Shown: piece by piece, positions 1 through 6,255 of the stretch
Layout of the letters: each line of letters begins with the position of its first letter
Position numbering within the stretch: the first letter of the stretch is position 1
Assembly: GCA_937889015.1 (NCBI GenBank)
Contig: CALARR010000437.1
Span: 1-6,990 of the forward strand
Reading direction: 5' to 3'
Source: an uncultured Planctomycetales bacterium
GTDB taxonomy: Bacteria; Planctomycetota; Planctomycetia; Pirellulales; Thermoguttaceae
DNA: 6,990 bases
The notes under the pieces: generated by a model
Seen by the model: only the letters and a program-made list of their open reading frames with translations
Told to the model about the DNA's origin: nothing
The model's database searches: none
Program-made: the position numbers and the translations under genes

Positions 1-1331
1 ACTTTGGCCGCCATGCCGACGATCATCAGGCTGATGAAACCAACCGTGATCGCATGGCGAATCGCGCCGTAGTAGGCATGGGAGAAGCCAATCTGAGCGG
101 CTGCGCTCTCCGGTGCCAGCCACGGCAGCAGGCCGTATTGGTAGGCAGGCAACAACACGAGCATCGCCAACGAGACAAAGAGCCAAAGATAGGCGGCGCG
201 GAGGAACTTCAGGCTGCGGTCGGATTCCAGCGGCCGGGAGAACAGCCGCCAGCCGAGAACGAGAACGGTCACGCCGCCGGCCATCAGCAGCACCGATGCG
301 TACCACAGCAGCGCCCAATAGTGGTTGATCGTTCGCATCGTCACCAATCCAAGTACGATTCCCACGATTGCGGCGTTGATCGCGGGCAAGGCGGCGAGAC
401 TGACTCGCCGGTTCGGCTCGGGGAAACCATAGAAGTAATGGAAGACCCGCTGACTGACGCCCAGGATCATCAGCATGGCGAAGCCGTGGATTTGGATTTC
501 GCGGAGCGGCCCCTGCCAGGTCGCCACAAGTTGCAGCAAGTGTTCCCGGTCGGGAGCCAGGAGTGTTGCGCTGAAGTAGACCGTTTCATACACGGCCTGG
601 ACGAAGAACCAGGCTAATGCGGATAGGATGTAGTAGTCGAAGAACTCCAATCCTCGCTCGGCGCTTCGCAGCGTGGCGACGATGATCCAGACGAAGATTC
701 CGATGGCCGCCACTTCAGCCAACGAGGCCGCGACCGCGGGCACGCCGGCCCAAGGCCACCAGGTCGTGAGCGGCTGAAGCACCGAGCGGCAGACCAGCCC
801 TCCAAGCATCAGCCAGAGTGTCGCGTGGGCCAATCGAGGATGGGCGAGACTGGTGTGCTTGAATCGTGGGAAAGCCTGCAAGGCGAAGCCCATCACGAAC
901 AGCCCCACCCAGCCGAAGATTTGGGCGTGGCCGTGAGCGTTGACTTCCTGAAGGCTCGCCGCCGTGAACGAGCCGGACCAGGCGATCCGCAGCAAGAGGA
1001 TCACGCCCCAGGCCGCCCCCAGCGTGAGCACGACCGCGATGCCGGCGCGAAAGAAAGGGCGGTAGATGGTGTCGGCCAGCGTCTCGCTGAAAGCAGACTG
1101 GCCCGGTTGCTCGGCGTCGCCCGATTCAATCGCCTCACGAATCTCCCGAAGCAATTGGTCCAACGGCACATCATGGGCGCGGGCAAAGAACTCCAACGAT
1201 TCGTGCGGCCCGAACTCGCCGCCGCAGCCGCGCAGGCCGTAGCGATCCAACACCGGCCGCGCCTGCGGAGTGGCGCGAAGCAGGTCAGGAATCATTGTCT
1301 GGCCGTCAAGTGCAATGGATGGATCGGTCAT
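1..1331 (-). CDS. NnrS family multi-pass membrane protein with N-terminal ScdA_N-like domain (C-terminus cut by window)
   Basis: I translated this by hand from ATG 1331-1329 to the window edge: 443 whole codons with no stop. Residues 11-70 resemble ScdA_N (DUF542): a P-x-A-x-x-V-L-x-R-Y-G-L segment ending in C36-G-G, then a helix ending LLREIREAI. The usual CC pair is a single Cys. From about residue 90 the protein is a chain of hydrophobic segments (about 95-117, 138-153, 170-184, 195-221, 235-255, 280-295, 312-331, 338-360, 378-398, 425-441). It carries the NnrS hallmark N-A-H133-G-H135-A-Q-I-F-G-W, then IHGF (H282) and RHA (H426) near the end. NnrS proteins are heme- and copper-containing inner-membrane proteins linked to nitric-oxide tolerance in denitrifiers. 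The family normally continues for several tens of residues past this point. No clear ribosome-binding site precedes the ATG. The family call is firm; the role in NO protection is inferred from the family. Confidence 0.92.
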   Translation of the reverse strand, partial: MTDPSIALDGQTMIPDLLRATPQARPVLDRYGLRGCGGEFGPHESLEFFARAHDVPLDQLLREIREAIESGDAEQPGQSAFSETLADTIYRPFFRAGIAVVLTLGAAWGVILLLRIAWSGSFTAASLQEVNAHGHAQIFGWVGLFVMGFALQAFPRFKHTSLAHPRLAHATLWLMLGGLVCRSVLQPLTTWWPWAGVPAVAASLAEVAAIGIFVWIIVATLRSAERGLEFFDYYILSALAWFFVQAVYETVYFSATLLAPDREHLLQLVATWQGPLREIQIHGFAMLMILGVSQRVFHYFYGFPEPNRRVSLAALPAINAAIVGIVLGLVTMRTINHYWALLWYASVLLMAGGVTVLVLGWRLFSRPLESDRSLKFLRAAYLWLFVSLAMLVLLPAYQYGLLPWLAPESAAAQIGFSHAYYGAIRHAITVGFISLMIVGMAAK

Positions 1332-1352
1332 GGCGTAACGAGTTGTTGAGAC

Positions 1353-1366
1353 GCACATCAATGTGC
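1353..1366. promoter_or_regulatory. 14-base perfect palindromic arms, candidate operator for the NnrS gene
   Basis: The arms GCACAT and ATGTGC are perfect 6-base inverted repeats separated by 2 bases, about 22 bases before the NnrS start codon and directly after a TAGAAT hexamer. A dyad overlapping the likely transcription start is a usual place for a repressor site. It does not match the FNR/DNR consensus (TTGAT-N4-ATCAA), the CRP consensus (TGTGA-N6-TCACA) or the AT-rich NsrR site. The regulator is therefore unknown, and chance cannot be excluded for a single copy. Confidence 0.3.
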
Positions 1367-1370
1367 TATT

Positions 1371-1430
1371 CTAGGGCAACTTCGGCAAGAGTCCTTGTAC
1401 ACGACTGAAAATGCGTGCCACGTCGGTCAT
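1371..1430 (-). CDS. Possible 19-residue leader peptide or ECF sigma factor N-terminal remnant
   Basis: ATG at 1430-1428 opens a 19-codon frame ending in TAG (1373-1371), preceded by AAGGGA a few bases upstream. The peptide MTDVARIFSRVQGLLPKLP resembles the start of the ECF sigma factors common in Planctomycetota. From memory, these begin like M-[TS]-D-V-T-R-I-L-S followed by a Gly and then a L-L-P-L-V segment. If that is right, it is a decayed scrap with an internal deletion, because the sequence after the stop does not continue the family in any frame. It could equally be a short regulatory leader before NnrS, or chance. No function is claimed. Confidence 0.22.
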   Translation of the reverse strand: MTDVARIFSRVQGLLPKLP

Positions 1431-1452
1431 TTCCCTTCAGTAGCGTTGTCTA

Positions 1453-2811
1453 TCATTGTCCACGGCAGCCTTTGGCTACGCCAAGGATCACGGCCAGACT
1501 AAGCTCTACGTCCTCTTCCGTCGTCGCCCAGGACGAGATGCTGATTCGCATCGCGGCTTTTCCTCGCCACTCCGTTTCCCCGCACCAGCAGGTGCCCTCC
1601 TCCTGGACACCTGCGATGACCAGCCTGGTCATTTGGTCGCTCCCGAAAGAGACGAGCACTTGGTTGAGCACCACATCGTTGAGAATCTCGTAACCTGCGC
1701 GGCGCAAGCCATCGGCGAAGCGAGATGCGTGACGGCAGGTTCGCTCCACGAGTTCCGCCACGCCAGATCGGCCCAGCGACATGAGGGCCGCCCAGATTTC
1801 CACCGCGCGTGCCCGCCGTGATGCTTCCGGGGTGTACTGCCAGGGCTCCCGGCCGCCGGCATCGGGCAAGTAGGCAACCGGCGGCATCATCGCTGCGCGG
1901 AGCGATTCTCCATCGCGGACGAAGGCCAGCCCGCTGTCGTAAGGGACATTCAGCCACTTGTGAGCGTCGGTAGCCCAGGAATCAGCATCCGCCACCCCCG
2001 CGACGAGATGTGCCCGCGCCGGCGCTGCCGCTGCCCAAAGGCCGAACGCGCCGTCGATGTGGACCCATGCCCCCGCGGCGTGTGCGGCGGCGCAGATTTC
2101 CACCGCGGGGTCGAAAGCACCGGTATTCACCTGCCCCGCCTGGAGACAGACGATCGCCGGTCCTTCGATCGACGGCAAGGCGTCGGCACGCATCCTCCCT
2201 TGTTCGTCCGCGGGGACTTGCACGACTTGGCGATGGCCCAGCCCCAGCATTCCGATTGCTTTAAGGAGAGTGGGGTGAGCGTCCTCGCTCGCGACGAGGG
2301 TAATGCGAGGGGCACCAAACAAGCCATCGGCCTCGACATCCCATCCGGCACGTTTCAGCAGTGCGTGTCTGGCAGCCGCCAGGGCGGCAAAATTGGCCAT
2401 CGTGGCTCCCGTCACGATCGCTCCACCGCATCTCGATGGCAGGCCCAAGAGTTCCACGAGCCAGCCGAGCACAATCTCCTCCAGGCGCGCAGCGACAGGG
2501 GAACTTGCGTTGCACATCGCATTCTGATCCCAAGCCCCGGCGAGCCAACTCGCCGCTAACGCAGCGGGCAACGAGCCTCCAACCACAAACCCGAAGTACC
2601 GACCGCCCACGGTGGCGACGGTTGCCGGCGATCCCAGCCGATCAAGCAATTCCAGAGTCTTTTCGGCGGGGGTCGGATTCTCCGGCAACGGACCCTCCAA
2701 ATCACGCAGCCGCTCGACATCTGTAATGGTGGGAGCGACGCGGCGGGTTCCGATGGCAGCCAAACAGGTAATCGCCCGGCTGGCAGCTTCGCGGAGGAGA
2801 TCATCCATCAT
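1453..2811 (-). CDS. PLP-dependent group II decarboxylase-like protein (aromatic-amino-acid/glutamate decarboxylase superfamily)
   Basis: This 452-residue protein has the full-length fold of PLP-dependent group II decarboxylases (Pfam pyridoxal-dependent decarboxylase). Visible family marks are RYFGFVVGGSLP (71-82), AWDQNA (93-98), a glycine-rich phosphate loop VTGATMANF (133-141), H179 in the position that stacks on the PLP ring, D253 in HIDGAFGLW pairing with the pyridine nitrogen, and the Schiff-base lysine K285 in TDAHKWLNVPYDSG. All catalytic positions appear intact. The family removes the alpha-carboxyl of an amino acid to make an amine. Some close bacterial homologues are annotated only as aspartate aminotransferase-family proteins, so the substrate cannot be read from sequence. 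The start at 2811 has GAGGG (2822-2818) 6 bases upstream; a second Met follows immediately. It sits 56 bases after the lyase-like gene and is probably co-transcribed with it. The enzyme is soluble, with no signal peptide. Confidence 0.88.
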   Translation of the reverse strand: MMDDLLREAASRAITCLAAIGTRRVAPTITDVERLRDLEGPLPENPTPAEKTLELLDRLGSPATVATVGGRYFGFVVGGSLPAALAASWLAGAWDQNAMCNASSPVAARLEEIVLGWLVELLGLPSRCGGAIVTGATMANFAALAAARHALLKRAGWDVEADGLFGAPRITLVASEDAHPTLLKAIGMLGLGHRQVVQVPADEQGRMRADALPSIEGPAIVCLQAGQVNTGAFDPAVEICAAAHAAGAWVHIDGAFGLWAAAAPARAHLVAGVADADSWATDAHKWLNVPYDSGLAFVRDGESLRAAMMPPVAYLPDAGGREPWQYTPEASRRARAVEIWAALMSLGRSGVAELVERTCRHASRFADGLRRAGYEILNDVVLNQVLVSFGSDQMTRLVIAGVQEEGTCWCGETEWRGKAAMRISISSWATTEEDVELSLAVILGVAKGCRGQ

Positions 2812-2863
2812 TGTGCGCCCTCATCGTGCCGAAGATGTACCAAGCCACGCGAACACGACTCAT
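2801..2863 (-). CDS. Possible 20-codon coupling ORF between the two PLP-enzyme genes
   Basis: ATG at 2863-2861 lies only 4 bases after the stop codon of the lyase-like gene. It is preceded at 7-base spacing by GGGGGAG (2877-2871), which is formed by that gene's last codons. The frame runs 20 codons and stops with TGA at 2803-2801, overlapping the first 11 bases of the decarboxylase-like gene in another frame. The peptide is unremarkable (starts MSRVRVAWYIFG). The stop-start geometry suits translational coupling that carries ribosomes to the next start, but it may be chance. Any role in control is inferred. Confidence 0.25.
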   Translation of the reverse strand: MSRVRVAWYIFGTMRAHNDG

Positions 2864-2867
2864 TATT

Positions 2868-4064
2868 CTACTCCCCCGTGCAGCCATCCAATGCCTGTTG
2901 GAGATCAGCAATCACGTCGTCAGGATGTTCGATGCCGACCGACAGCCGGATCAATCCCGGCGGAATGCCGGCTCGGCGGAGTTCGTCGTCGCTCAGCAGC
3001 GAATGCGACATCGAGGCGGGATGCTCCACCAGCGTCTCGACCCCGCCCAAGCTGACCGCGAGCACCGCCAGCCGTGTGGACTCGACGAAGCGGACGCCTG
3101 CCTCGCGGCCACCTCGCAACTCGAAGCTGAGCATCCCGCCATAACCGGTCATTTGGCGTGCAGCCAGCCCATGTTGCGGGTGGCTCGGCAGTCCGGGGTA
3201 GAGCACACGTGACACCGCTGGGTGTGACTCAAGCGTCTGTGCAATGGCCAAGGCGTTATGGTTATGTCGCTCCATGCGAACGGCGAGGGTCTTGATGCCT
3301 CGCAAGACGAGCCACGCCGCAAACGGGTCGAGCGTACCGCCCAGCAAAGTCCGTTTCAGCCAGAGGGCTTCTGCCACCTCGCTGCCGCACACCGCACAGC
3401 CGGCCAAAACGTCCGAATGGCCGCCGAGGTATTTCGTAGCGCTGTGCAGCACCACGTCGGCCCCCAGGGACAGTGGCCGCTGGTTGTACGGAGTGGCAAA
3501 CGTATTGTCCACTACGGTGAGAGTCCCGTGCGTCTTGGCGATCTGGCACACGGCAGCCAGGTCGGTCAAGAGCATCATCGGGTTGCTTGGCGTTTCGAGA
3601 TAGAACAGCCTTGTCTCTGAGCGAACCGCCGCGGCGAAGGCGTCTGCGTCGGTCGCATCTACGAAATCGACCTTTACTCCAAGTTCTTGGAAGTCGTGGC
3701 TGAGGAGCTTCGCCGTGGCCGTGTAGAGCGAATTGCCGGCCACAACATGATCCCCCGGCTTTAGGAGGGTGAGCAGCGTCGCGCTTACGGCGGCCATCCC
3801 AGACGCGAAACTCAGTGCCCGCTCTCCGCCCTCCAAGTCAGCGGCGACTTTTTCCAGGACTTCAACCGTGGGATTGCCGTAGCGTGTGTAGAACGTGGCG
3901 GGGCTGATCTCGACAGAGTGCTGCGCTACCGAGTCTGCCTCGGTCGCCCGGAACGTCGAAGTCTGATAAACGGGAGTTGCCACGGGCTCCAATTCGAGGC
4001 ATGGCGCGGGATGATGGACTGCCCGAGTATCAAAGGACCAGTGGGCCTGTGCTTGTTTTGGCAT
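2868..4064 (-). CDS. Cystathionine gamma-lyase/gamma-synthase type PLP enzyme (Cys/Met metabolism family)
   Basis: This 398-residue protein matches the usual length of the fold-type I Cys/Met metabolism enzymes. Marks in order are the PLP-phosphate-binding TRYGNPT (60-66, Y62 contributed to the partner subunit), the SFASGMAAV loop (85-93), Y114 stacking on PLP, ETPSNP (157-162), D186 in VVDNTFATP, the Schiff-base K211 in HSATKYLGGHSD, and the C-terminal LSVGIEHPDDVIADL. E343 in SLGGVETL matches the glutamate typical of cystathionine gamma-lyase and gamma-synthase rather than methionine gamma-lyase. The family does gamma-elimination or replacement on cystathionine, homocysteine or acyl-homoserine; lyase forms can release H2S. 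Direction (lyase or synthase) cannot be fixed from sequence. A longer frame opens at 4187, but its extra 41 residues are basic and unlike the family, run into the upstream gene and lack a good ribosome site. The Met at 4064 has a good one, so I place the start there. Confidence 0.9.
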   Translation of the reverse strand: MPKQAQAHWSFDTRAVHHPAPCLELEPVATPVYQTSTFRATEADSVAQHSVEISPATFYTRYGNPTVEVLEKVAADLEGGERALSFASGMAAVSATLLTLLKPGDHVVAGNSLYTATAKLLSHDFQELGVKVDFVDATDADAFAAAVRSETRLFYLETPSNPMMLLTDLAAVCQIAKTHGTLTVVDNTFATPYNQRPLSLGADVVLHSATKYLGGHSDVLAGCAVCGSEVAEALWLKRTLLGGTLDPFAAWLVLRGIKTLAVRMERHNHNALAIAQTLESHPAVSRVLYPGLPSHPQHGLAARQMTGYGGMLSFELRGGREAGVRFVESTRLAVLAVSLGGVETLVEHPASMSHSLLSDDELRRAGIPPGLIRLSVGIEHPDDVIADLQQALDGCTGE

Positions 4065-4071
4065 AAGATGG

Positions 4072-4077
4072 CTTCCT
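4072..4077 (-). promoter_or_regulatory. Ribosome-binding site that fixes the lyase-like start
   Basis: AGGAAG lies 7 bases before the ATG at 4064 on the minus strand, an ideal spacing. This supports the 398-residue product over the 439-residue extension starting at 4187. Confidence 0.7.
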
Positions 4078-4143
4078 GTCGTTATTGCGCGTCGAAGCGA
4101 TTCGCCTCCTGTGCTATCCTGCCCTGATCGGCAGCGAGGTCGG

Positions 4144-4326
4144 TTATCCTTTATCCTGCGCTCGCCGTTTCGCTTCTTCCCTCGCACGAATGCGTTCCTC
4201 GACTGGAACGGCGAACACCGAGTTCTTCGAGAGGACGCAGCCCGGACGCCCAGGGACGCAATCAGTCTGGAGTCTCATGCAGTATTCACGCTGAATCTCG
4301 AAATGCGGGCACGAGAACGAACTCAT
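4144..4326 (-). CDS. Uncharacterised 60-residue Cys-rich protein, translationally coupled to the ABC ATPase
   Basis: I do not recognise a named family. The protein has two parts. Residues 1-33 hold C6-P-H8-F, C16, C23 and C30, the last two framing the turn C-V-P-G-R-P-G-C-V-L. Residues 43-59 form a strongly charged helix rich in Arg, Glu and Lys. Four evenly spaced cysteines plus one histidine could bind a metal or an iron-sulfur cluster, or act in thiol chemistry; this is inference. There is no signal peptide or membrane segment, so it is probably cytoplasmic. It is very likely a real gene: its ATG overlaps the ATPase stop as ATGA, AAGGA (4337-4333) sits 6 bases upstream inside the ATPase gene, and it ends cleanly with TAA. 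The next gene begins 79 bases later. Its coupling to an exporter ATPase suggests a stoichiometric accessory role. Confidence 0.8.
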   Translation of the reverse strand: MSSFSCPHFEIQREYCMRLQTDCVPGRPGCVLSKNSVFAVPVEERIRAREEAKRRAQDKG

Positions 4327-5033
4327 GTGGCTTCCTTTGAATTCCCGGCTTTCGTGATTGCCCCGTCTTCCATTTCGTAAATCGTGTCGAATACTTCGAG
4401 CGTGCGGTGATCGTGCGTCACCACGATCACGCCGGCCCCGTGCTCGTGCGCCACCGCGCGGAAAAGCTCCATCACTTGCCGGCCGCGCTGGCTGTCCAGG
4501 GCCGCGGTCGGCTCGTCGGCCAGAATCACGCTCGGGTCGTTGGCCAGCGCGCGGGCGACGGCGACCCTTTGCTGCTGTCCGCCCGAGAGCATCGACGGCC
4601 GGTTCTCGGCACGATCGCCGACACCAAGTTCCTCCAGTAACTCCGCAGCTCGACGCCGCGCATAGCGTGGACTCGCACCGTTCAATTCCAGCGCGACCTG
4701 GACGTTTTCGCGCGCGGACAAAAATGGGATCAGGTTGGACTTCTGGAAGATAAACCCGATATGTTGCCGTCGGAAACTACGCACGTTGACGAGGGAACTA
4801 GGGCCATCCAGAACGAGCACGCCGCCAATGAGGATTTGCCCCGAGGTCGGCGGGTTGATGAGTCCGACTGCGGTCAGAAACGTGGACTTGCCTGACCCAC
4901 TGGGGCCTAGCAGGGCTATCACTTCACCACGGCGGACGGCCAAGGAGGCGTTGCGCATGGCGACCACCTCGGTGTTTCCGCTACCGTACACCTTGATGAG
5001 TCGTCGCGTCTCGATTGCCGGAGCATCCGCCAT
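4323..5033 (-). CDS. ABC transporter ATP-binding protein, DevA/LolD/MacB-type exporter
   Basis: This complete 236-residue nucleotide-binding domain has every catalytic motif: Walker A GPSGSGKST (43-51), Q-loop Q97 in FIFQKSNLIPFLSA, signature LSGGQQQRVAVA (149-160), Walker B VILADEP (169-175), D-loop TAALDS and switch H207 in VTHD. The signature and TAALDS belong to the MacB/LolD/DevA group, which powers FtsX-like permeases rather than transporters with six-helix domains. The gene follows the permease by 7 bases and overlaps the next small gene by 4. The adaptor-permease-ATPase order matches the cyanobacterial heterocyst exporter genes devB-devC-devA. ATP hydrolysis in the cytoplasm would drive transport by the adjoining permease. 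The cargo is unknown; lipids, siderophores, peptides or small metabolites all occur in relatives. Confidence 0.95.
   Translation of the reverse strand: MADAPAIETRRLIKVYGSGNTEVVAMRNASLAVRRGEVIALLGPSGSGKSTFLTAVGLINPPTSGQILIGGVLVLDGPSSLVNVRSFRRQHIGFIFQKSNLIPFLSARENVQVALELNGASPRYARRRAAELLEELGVGDRAENRPSMLSGGQQQRVAVARALANDPSVILADEPTAALDSQRGRQVMELFRAVAHEHGAGVIVVTHDHRTLEVFDTIYEMEDGAITKAGNSKEAT
4333..4337 (-). promoter_or_regulatory. Ribosome-binding site for the Cys-rich small protein, inside the ATPase gene
   Basis: AAGGA lies 6 bases before the ATG at 4326 on the minus strand, within the last codons of the ATPase. With the ATGA stop-start overlap, it supports translation of the small gene coupled to the ATPase. 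Confidence 0.6.
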
Positions 5034-5040
5034 TGAAGTG

Positions 5041-6255
5041 TCACCCCATCAAAGCCTCATTCGGCTGGACCCGCATCGCCCGCCAAATGCCCAGGAAACT
5101 GGATAGCACGGAAATCCCGAGCACGATGATCGCCAGTTGCAGCAAGTCCTCGTTGGTGACGACCACGCGCCTCGGGAAGTGCGGGAACAATTTCTGACCG
5201 ACGAGATAGGCGACCCCATAGCCGAGCCCGCCCAAGAATATCGCCTGCTGAAGGATCATAAGCAGGATCGTCCGGTTGGGAGCCCCGATCAACTTCAACA
5301 GCGCGATCGAGTGCAGCTTGTCGAGCGTCAACGTGTAGAGGATCAGTGCCATAATGATGGCCGCGATCACGGTCAACAGGGCGCGGAACATCCCCAACTG
5401 CCTTCGCGCCTTGTCCACCATCCCCTGCACGAGCAACTCCTCTTCGCCGGCTTTCGCGAAGACCGAGATGTCCGGCCATGCGGAAATGGTGGCTGCCACC
5501 GCAGCCGGGTCTGCGCCGGAGGAAACCCGGACCACCACCGCGCTGAGTTCCGGGGTGGCCACTGCGGGCAAGTCTGCCGTGGGGCGGGCGAGTTGCTCGG
5601 TCAACAGCGGTTGGCTCAGGAACATATCGTCCGTCGCGCTGCGTCGTCCGCGCGCGGCGCGTTCCAGTCGTATCGCCTCGCCCGAGTTATCGAATTGCAC
5701 TGCCTGCGAGTCCCACACGCTGAGGAAGGCCATGCCTTCACCGTTGGTGCTCACCATGCCGTCGGTAATGCCGACAATCCGATAAGTCTCCTTGCCGAGC
5801 TTGATTCGCTCATCGAGCCGCAATCCCAGGGTCTTGTCGGCCACCATCTCGTAATGGTTTTGCGCCAAGGGCCTCCCGGCCATCAGCGGCAGCCACTCCC
5901 CCTTATCCAAAGGCCAACTCAGGCCAAGGATCGCCATTCGCAAGGGACGGCCGTTGTGTTCCCGCTGGATCGTGTTGAAGACAAACTCCCGAGCGGATGC
6001 CACGCCAGGAACGGATAGGACGCGATAGACGAGCGCCTTGGGCACTCGCGAAACCTCGGCGAAAGGCCCGCGGGTGTCACGCTGGACGACCCACAACTCG
6101 GCACCGATTCGCTCGACAAGCAGCGTGGCATCTTCGATCAGGCCGCGGTAGATGCCCGCCATCCCCATCACGGTCATCAACAGCATCCCGATGCCCACGA
6201 TGGTCAAGGCGAAGCGACCGAGGTTGTGTTGAATGTCTTTGGCAGCGAGGTTCAT
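5041..6255 (-). CDS. FtsX/MacB-type ABC permease, DevC-like
   Basis: The 404-residue protein has the four-helix layout of this family: a first membrane segment at about 13-37, a large periplasmic domain (about 40-285), then three segments at about 290-311, 328-352 and 369-391. Between the second and third lies the conserved cytoplasmic stretch LHSIALLKLIGAPNR, typical of FtsX-like permeases. The C-terminus W-R-A-M-R-V-Q-P-x-E-A-L is also typical. The open frame extends upstream to 6441, but that part is arginine-rich shadow sequence inside the adaptor gene. The Met at 6255 starts at the first membrane helix, has GGAGGG (6271-6266) about 10 bases upstream, and overlaps the adaptor stop as ATGA. 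It should dimerise in the inner membrane with the neighbouring ATPase. Identity is firm to family; DevC is the closest named type I can suggest. Confidence 0.92.
   Translation of the reverse strand: MNLAAKDIQHNLGRFALTIVGIGMLLMTVMGMAGIYRGLIEDATLLVERIGAELWVVQRDTRGPFAEVSRVPKALVYRVLSVPGVASAREFVFNTIQREHNGRPLRMAILGLSWPLDKGEWLPLMAGRPLAQNHYEMVADKTLGLRLDERIKLGKETYRIVGITDGMVSTNGEGMAFLSVWDSQAVQFDNSGEAIRLERAARGRRSATDDMFLSQPLLTEQLARPTADLPAVATPELSAVVVRVSSGADPAAVAATISAWPDISVFAKAGEEELLVQGMVDKARRQLGMFRALLTVIAAIIMALILYTLTLDKLHSIALLKLIGAPNRTILLMILQQAIFLGGLGYGVAYLVGQKLFPHFPRRVVVTNEDLLQLAIIVLGISVLSSFLGIWRAMRVQPNEALMG

Larger units (their letters stand above)
1332..1452 (-). other. Intergenic gap between decarboxylase-like gene and NnrS fusion; probable promoter region
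   Basis: This is the longest non-coding stretch between major genes in the window. Read on the minus strand, it holds a possible 19-codon ORF (1430-1371), a TAGAAT hexamer (1373-1368) that could be a -10 element, and directly after it the 14-base palindrome at 1366-1353. I see no good -35 hexamer 16-18 bases upstream of TAGAAT. I also see no GC-rich hairpin followed by T residues that would end the upstream operon. A separate NnrS promoter here is an inference from gap length and the palindrome. Confidence 0.4.

Noticed and set aside
54..617. Plus-strand open frame of 187 codons.
   Set aside because: It lies opposite the NnrS frame. Its product is low-complexity, Gln/His/Arg/Glu-rich and family-less, as expected of a GC-rich antisense shadow.
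825..1349. Plus-strand open frame of 174 codons.
   Set aside because: It is antisense to the N-terminal half of the NnrS fusion, which has clear family motifs. The plus-strand product shows no domain.
1347..1362. TTGA-N8-TCAA on the minus strand as a possible FNR/DNR box before NnrS.
   Set aside because: The half-sites are 8 bases apart and lack the inner T/A of TTGAT-N4-ATCAA, so it does not fit the consensus.
1960..2559. Plus-strand open frame of 199 codons.
   Set aside because: It is antisense to the catalytic core of the decarboxylase-like gene and has no recognisable motif.
4105..4110. Strong AGGAGG on the minus strand upstream of the lyase-like gene.
   Set aside because: No ATG, GTG or TTG follows at a usable distance, so it is not assigned to any start.
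4119..4134. Small hairpin (CTGCC / GGCAG, 6-base loop) after the Cys-rich gene.
   Set aside because: The stem is only 5 pairs and no T run follows on the minus strand, so it is not supported as a terminator.
4065..4187. N-terminal extension of the lyase-like protein by 41 residues.
   Set aside because: The extension is basic, unlike the family, overlaps the small Cys-rich gene, and the Met at 4064 has a well-placed AGGAAG.
5137..6018. Plus-strand open frame of 293 codons, the longest on that strand.
   Set aside because: It is wholly antisense to the permease gene, His/Gln/Arg-rich, with no membrane segment or motif. The permease has intact family structure and coupled neighbours.
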